This document shows positions 53,119 through 64,000 of a DNA stretch of 64,000 nucleotides, piece by piece. Position 1 is the first letter of the stretch. The number at the start of each line of letters is the position of its first letter. The notes beneath the pieces were generated by a model. It was not told the DNA's origin, made no database searches, and worked only from the letters and a program-made list of their open reading frames with translations. The position numbers and the translations under genes were made by a program. The stretch covers positions 186,001-250,000 of the forward strand of contig JAANYP010003850.1 in NCBI GenBank assembly GCA_020465985.1. Direction: 5' to 3'. Source of the stretch: Centrapalus pauciflorus (lineage: Eukaryota; Streptophyta; Magnoliopsida; Asterales; Asteraceae).

Positions 53119-53846
53119 CTAGTTTATTACCCGCGTATTACGCGGATATTTTTAATATATATAAAATATAATAAATTAAAAGGTAAAGATATAATTATTA
53201 GTTCTTTTAAACAAAAGTATATAAGAATGATATTAACTTATTATGACCTATTAATTTTATATATTTTCATATATATGAATAGTAATTATTTTCTTATATT
53301 TTTTTTAAAATTTATAATATTATATGTTAGTAAAGTATTAGATTTTGTTTGATTTAATATGATTTAAATTTAGAAGTGGATTATATTAGATTTGGATAGA
53401 TTAAGTTTAAATTTCATTAATATTTTAAAACCCTATAAATGTCACGTGTCGATTCATGGTGATGACACGTGGCTTCACAAGAATAGAGTATAGTTACTCT
53501 TTTAATAGTATTTATTACTAGTATATTACCCGTATATTATACGGGATACTTAAATAACTAAATTTAAACTTCGGTAGTTGTGAATAAAAAGCTTCGATAA
53601 GAAGTTAAGAGTTCGAGAGCACAGTTTATAAGAAGAGAGAGATTGAAAGATAATAAGAGGTATTAATAGGTTTTCAAAACAAAATCCCTATTTAGATGAT
53701 TTTTTATAAATAAATTACTTATATTTTATTTTATTAATAGAAGTTGTAAAACACATGTGTCATGTCCTTGGTAAACCAAGTGGCAGTCTATTTTAATTGT
53801 CAAGTGGCATATAGTTATTCTTTTAATAGAATAGATAGATTATAGA
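53119..53846 (-). mobile_element. Helitron interrupted by another Helitron
   Basis: Minus strand: 3' end hairpin CCGCGTAATACGCGG and CTAG (53119-53122), 5' end TCTATAATCTA at 53846. It lies between A53118 and T53847. The paralogous block shows the empty A/T site at 40868-40869. The insert at 53518-53835 lies near its 5' end; without it the element is 410 bp. It carries the G-box hairpin (53441-53473) with one stem mismatch. Confidence 0.82.
53518..53835 (-). mobile_element. Inner Helitron, 318 bp
   Basis: Minus strand: 5' TCTATTCTATTAAAAG, 3' hairpin CCCGTATA A TATACGGG, then TAATATACTAG. It lies between A53517 and T53836, inside the Helitron 53119-53846. A close relative starts at 63812. 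Confidence 0.85.
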
Positions 53847-54832
53847 TGATAATAACTATATCACAAAGCAATACACTTTATCAATGATTGAATTAAAATA
53901 AATACTCAATATTTAAAATGATAATCCTAAAATGATTAAATAATTATGATGTTTAATTATCAGAATTTGTTTTAAGATCCTTTAAATTACATCATAATTT
54001 TTTAACTGATATAATTGATAATTAGTCAACATAATTATTAAATAGTGTATTCAAACTTAGTTATTTAGTTCAAAAGATGGTTGAGATTTCTATTACGGTA
54101 TATCAAAAATAAGTTACTAATTTGTAGTATTTACTTGTAAAATGCCTGAAGAATGAAATAATTAATCACTTAATTAATTGAAATGTTATAAAATTAAATA
54201 ACAAACAACCATTTTTATAATATTTTAATAATATACAAACTTAAAGTATTTAAATAGAAATATCATGTTGATAATGTTAAGATAAAGTTATTTAAGTAAA
54301 CGTTGAAATTAGCTATCTGAAAATCGAAATTAGGAAAAAGATACACATCAATAACACACTCATCTGATCCTAATTCTAAATACGTATTTTTTTTTTTCTA
54401 ATGTGAGAGTCAAAACCCCAACCTTATGGTCATATTAAGGTTGGGTTTGAGGATGGCACATGGGGTGCGAGGCAGCGGTGCGATTCACATTCCAATTCAA
54501 TTTCAGCAAGATTCAAATTGCTTGGAAGATTCCAATTCTTTGGTGTAAATTCCAACCAACCAAACACTATGGAAAAATATAAAAGGAGGTAGAGTGCAAC
54601 ATAATTAGCGATGAGTAATTACTATGTTTCAAACGGTTTTTTTTTATTGTAAGAATCCGAAAATGCAAACTGATCGATATAAAACACCAAAGAAACAAGA
54701 CAAGACTACTATACTACCATAGTTTGTTTATTCATACATTTGTATATGCATGTTTGTTGTGTGGATATAATAACAATACATAGCGCATTATGTAAATATC
54801 GTTGCCAAAATAGAAGTTAACACAATGTGGAT

Positions 54833-61911
<7,079 letters not shown>

Positions 61912-62169
61912 TTACTCTGCTGCTTACGTTTATTAGTATTTCACTTGTATCTATGATATCTAATATTTTAAGTTCTTGTTCATCTATATATATATATATA
62001 TATATACAACCAATGCATGATGCATCGCTCAGCATGCAGTCAGGAGTCAGCACCACCACACATATATTTAATATTTATTATTTAAATTCAGAATTCACTA
62101 ATGTCCAAAGTATTAATTATGATTATAAATAGTATTAAAGAGCAACCAACGTTTACTTTAATATTATTA

Positions 62170-63723
62170 GAGTTAATTACAAAAATGGTCCCTGTGGTTT
62201 GTCCAGAAATTTGGATTTGGTCCCTGAACTTTCAATTTTGCAGAAACGGTCCTTATTTTCATAGTTTGTTTGCAATTTTGGTCCCTCAACCTACTAACTT
62301 TTCTAATATGACCAAATTACCCTTATTTTGATGCAAACTATAAGGACCATTTCTACAATTAATTATTTAACTCTTTTTTATTCTTAATTAAATAAATTAT
62401 TTTTTAGTGTTACTTAAATTTAATAAACTATAAAAATGTAAAGGAATTATTTAATTATTCATGTTGGTTCATAAATGATTTAGATATTTTTAGTCTTAAT
62501 TAATTTTAATTTACTATAAGCAAAGTGTAAACCAATCAAAATTTATAATTAAAAGATCATTTATGTTTAGAAACTATTTTCTAGAAGTTTCGTATATAAA
62601 CTATTATAAAAATATTTGACTCTATAATAATTTATATTGGTTCATAAATTTATAATAAAAATATGTTTGTTGGTCAAATATTTTACTTTACTCGTAAATA
62701 AAATCGGCCAAAGATTCTATTTTATAATCTGTTCACATTTATATCAAAGCAAGGTGATAATGGTAAAGTGATAAATCTAAATGGTTTGAATTTTTAAGGT
62801 GTCGATTTAGTCGGATTAAAATAAAAAGTCAAATTGAAAGACGAAAAAAGATTAAAAACCTATTTATATTTCTCGATTTTTATGTAAAGGTCTGACAAAC
62901 CAAAGTTTGATAATAAAAGTTGTTAATCATGAATCTCAAAGATGTTATATGGACCTTAAATTTTAAGTCGTTTTTGGTGTAATTAAAAATTATAACAATA
63001 AAATAATTGATACGTTAAATTAAAAAAATTTGATTGTCTTAGACAATTTGGAAGTTTTTTAAGTCGGTCAAATTAAACGTTAAATTTTTATTTATTTAAG
63101 TTCTTTAATATTTTTAACTTTAATTAAACTGTTAGCTCATAAATAATTTTTTTTAAATAATTTATTAAAGTTAATTAACACTAAAAATAAAGTAGAGTCA
63201 ATTACATAAATGGTCTTTGTGGTTTGATCAACATAAATATCTTTTATTATAAATGTACGAACCAATATAATAATTATAAAGAAAAAATTTCTTATTTATG
63301 AAACTTTTAAAAAATAATTTCAATACACAAATGATATTTTCGATTATAAATTTTGATTGGTTTACACTTTGATTCTAGTAAATTAAAATTAATTAAGACT
63401 AAAATTATCTAAATCATTTATGAACCAACATAAATAATTAAATAATTATTTTCTATTTTTTTATAGTTTATTAAAGTTAAGTAACACTAAAAAATAATTT
63501 ATTTAATTAAGATTAAAAAGAGTTAAAAACTAATTATAGAAATGGTCCCTATAGTTTTCATCAAAATAAGGGTAATTTGGTCATATTAGAAAAGTTAATA
63601 GGTTGAGGGACCAAAATTGCAAACGAACTATGAAAATAAGGACCGTTTTTGCAAAATTGAAAGTTCAGGGACCAAATCCAAATTTTAGGACAAACCACAG
63701 GAACCATTTTTGTAATTAACTCA
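62170..63723. mobile_element. Mutator-like foldback element, 1.55 kb
   Basis: Perfect 9-bp duplication ATATTATTA at 62161-62169 and 63724-63732. Ends GAGTTAATTACAAAAATGG and its inverse. The arms share TGGTCCCTGAACTTTCAATT, CAAATTACCCTTATTTTG and GAACCAACATAAATAATT in inverted order, with the centre near 62950. It lies about 270 bp upstream of gene D. No coding frame. Confidence 0.9.
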
Positions 63724-63811
63724 TATTATTATTTCTATGTCGCTTTGGATATGCTAGCTAGTTTATAAATGGATAGATATTGCGTTGGTTTGTTTCCGTA
63801 TAATTATCTTA

Positions 63812-64000
63812 CTTGTATATTACCCGTATATTATACAGGATACTTAATTAAATAATTAAGTTTAAACTTCGATAGTTGGTGATAAAAAGCTTCGATAAGA
63901 AGCTAAAAGTTCGAGAGCACATTTTTATAAGAAGAGACCAGTGAGATTGAAAAATAAGAAGAGATATTAATAGGTTTTCAAAACAAAATCCCTATTTAGA
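63812..64000 (-). mobile_element. Helitron 3' part, cut by the window end
   Basis: It resembles 53518 onward: TATATTACCCGTATATTATAC and then TTAAACTTCGATAGTTG and AAAAGCTTCGATAAGAAG. The CTAG end has become CTTG (plus strand). The 5' end lies beyond the window. Confidence 0.75.

Overview
This is a window of an AT-rich eudicot nuclear genome. The evidence is spliced plant genes (a clade A PP2C and four tropinone-reductase-like SDRs), plant-type transposons (Copia, a long gypsy-like solo LTR, a Plant_tran PIF/Harbinger element, Mutator-like foldback elements, Helitrons, a tRNA-derived SINE, hAT-like MITEs), a nuclear copy of chloroplast rpl23-rpl2, and many (AT)n tracts. The species cannot be read from the sequence. 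All five host genes lie on the minus strand.

Left part (1-26 kb). The 3' end of a frameshifted Copia polyprotein (3-1248) is followed by a seven-copy ATGCAT array and a hAT-like MITE. A complete four-exon PP2C gene (3742-5290; 416 aa) follows; it resembles the ABA co-receptor phosphatase PP2CA/AHG3 and has two ABRE-type sites upstream. A 1.9-kb gypsy-like solo LTR (7158-9091) carries ten 14-bp near-palindromes at alternating 22/24-bp spacing. From 9 to 26 kb I see no host gene, only transposon-derived inverted repeats. These include three elements with perfect 9-bp target duplications (14000-14467, 16028-18151, 21031-21999) and a PIF/Harbinger element (22216-24142) with an uninterrupted 421-aa transposase.

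Right part (26-62 kb). Four SDR genes, here called A to D, stand head to tail: A 26633-30919, B 34843-36566, C 41854-45515, D 54833-61899. They share one four-exon structure. C and D are recent duplicates inside a duplicated block (about 37.2-45.6 kb and 49.3-61.9 kb). Intron 1 holds mobile DNA in every copy (3.3, 0.6, 2.7 and 6.1 kb), while introns 2 and 3 stay below 150 bp.

Because C and D can be aligned, each can show the empty site of an insertion in the other. This fixes base-exact Helitron boundaries and an insertion order: Helitron, then a Mutator-like element inside it, then a smaller Mutator-like element inside that, all in intron 1 of D. A Helitron inside a Helitron lies downstream of D, and another Helitron ends 58 bp upstream of the gene B start codon. 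The window ends with a Copia-like solo LTR carrying a SINE, a 1.55-kb foldback element and a truncated Helitron.

I found no CRISPR array, phage, operon or other prokaryotic-type system. The most unusual content is the density and layering of hairpin-forming elements around a young SDR gene array, and the palindrome array in the solo LTR.
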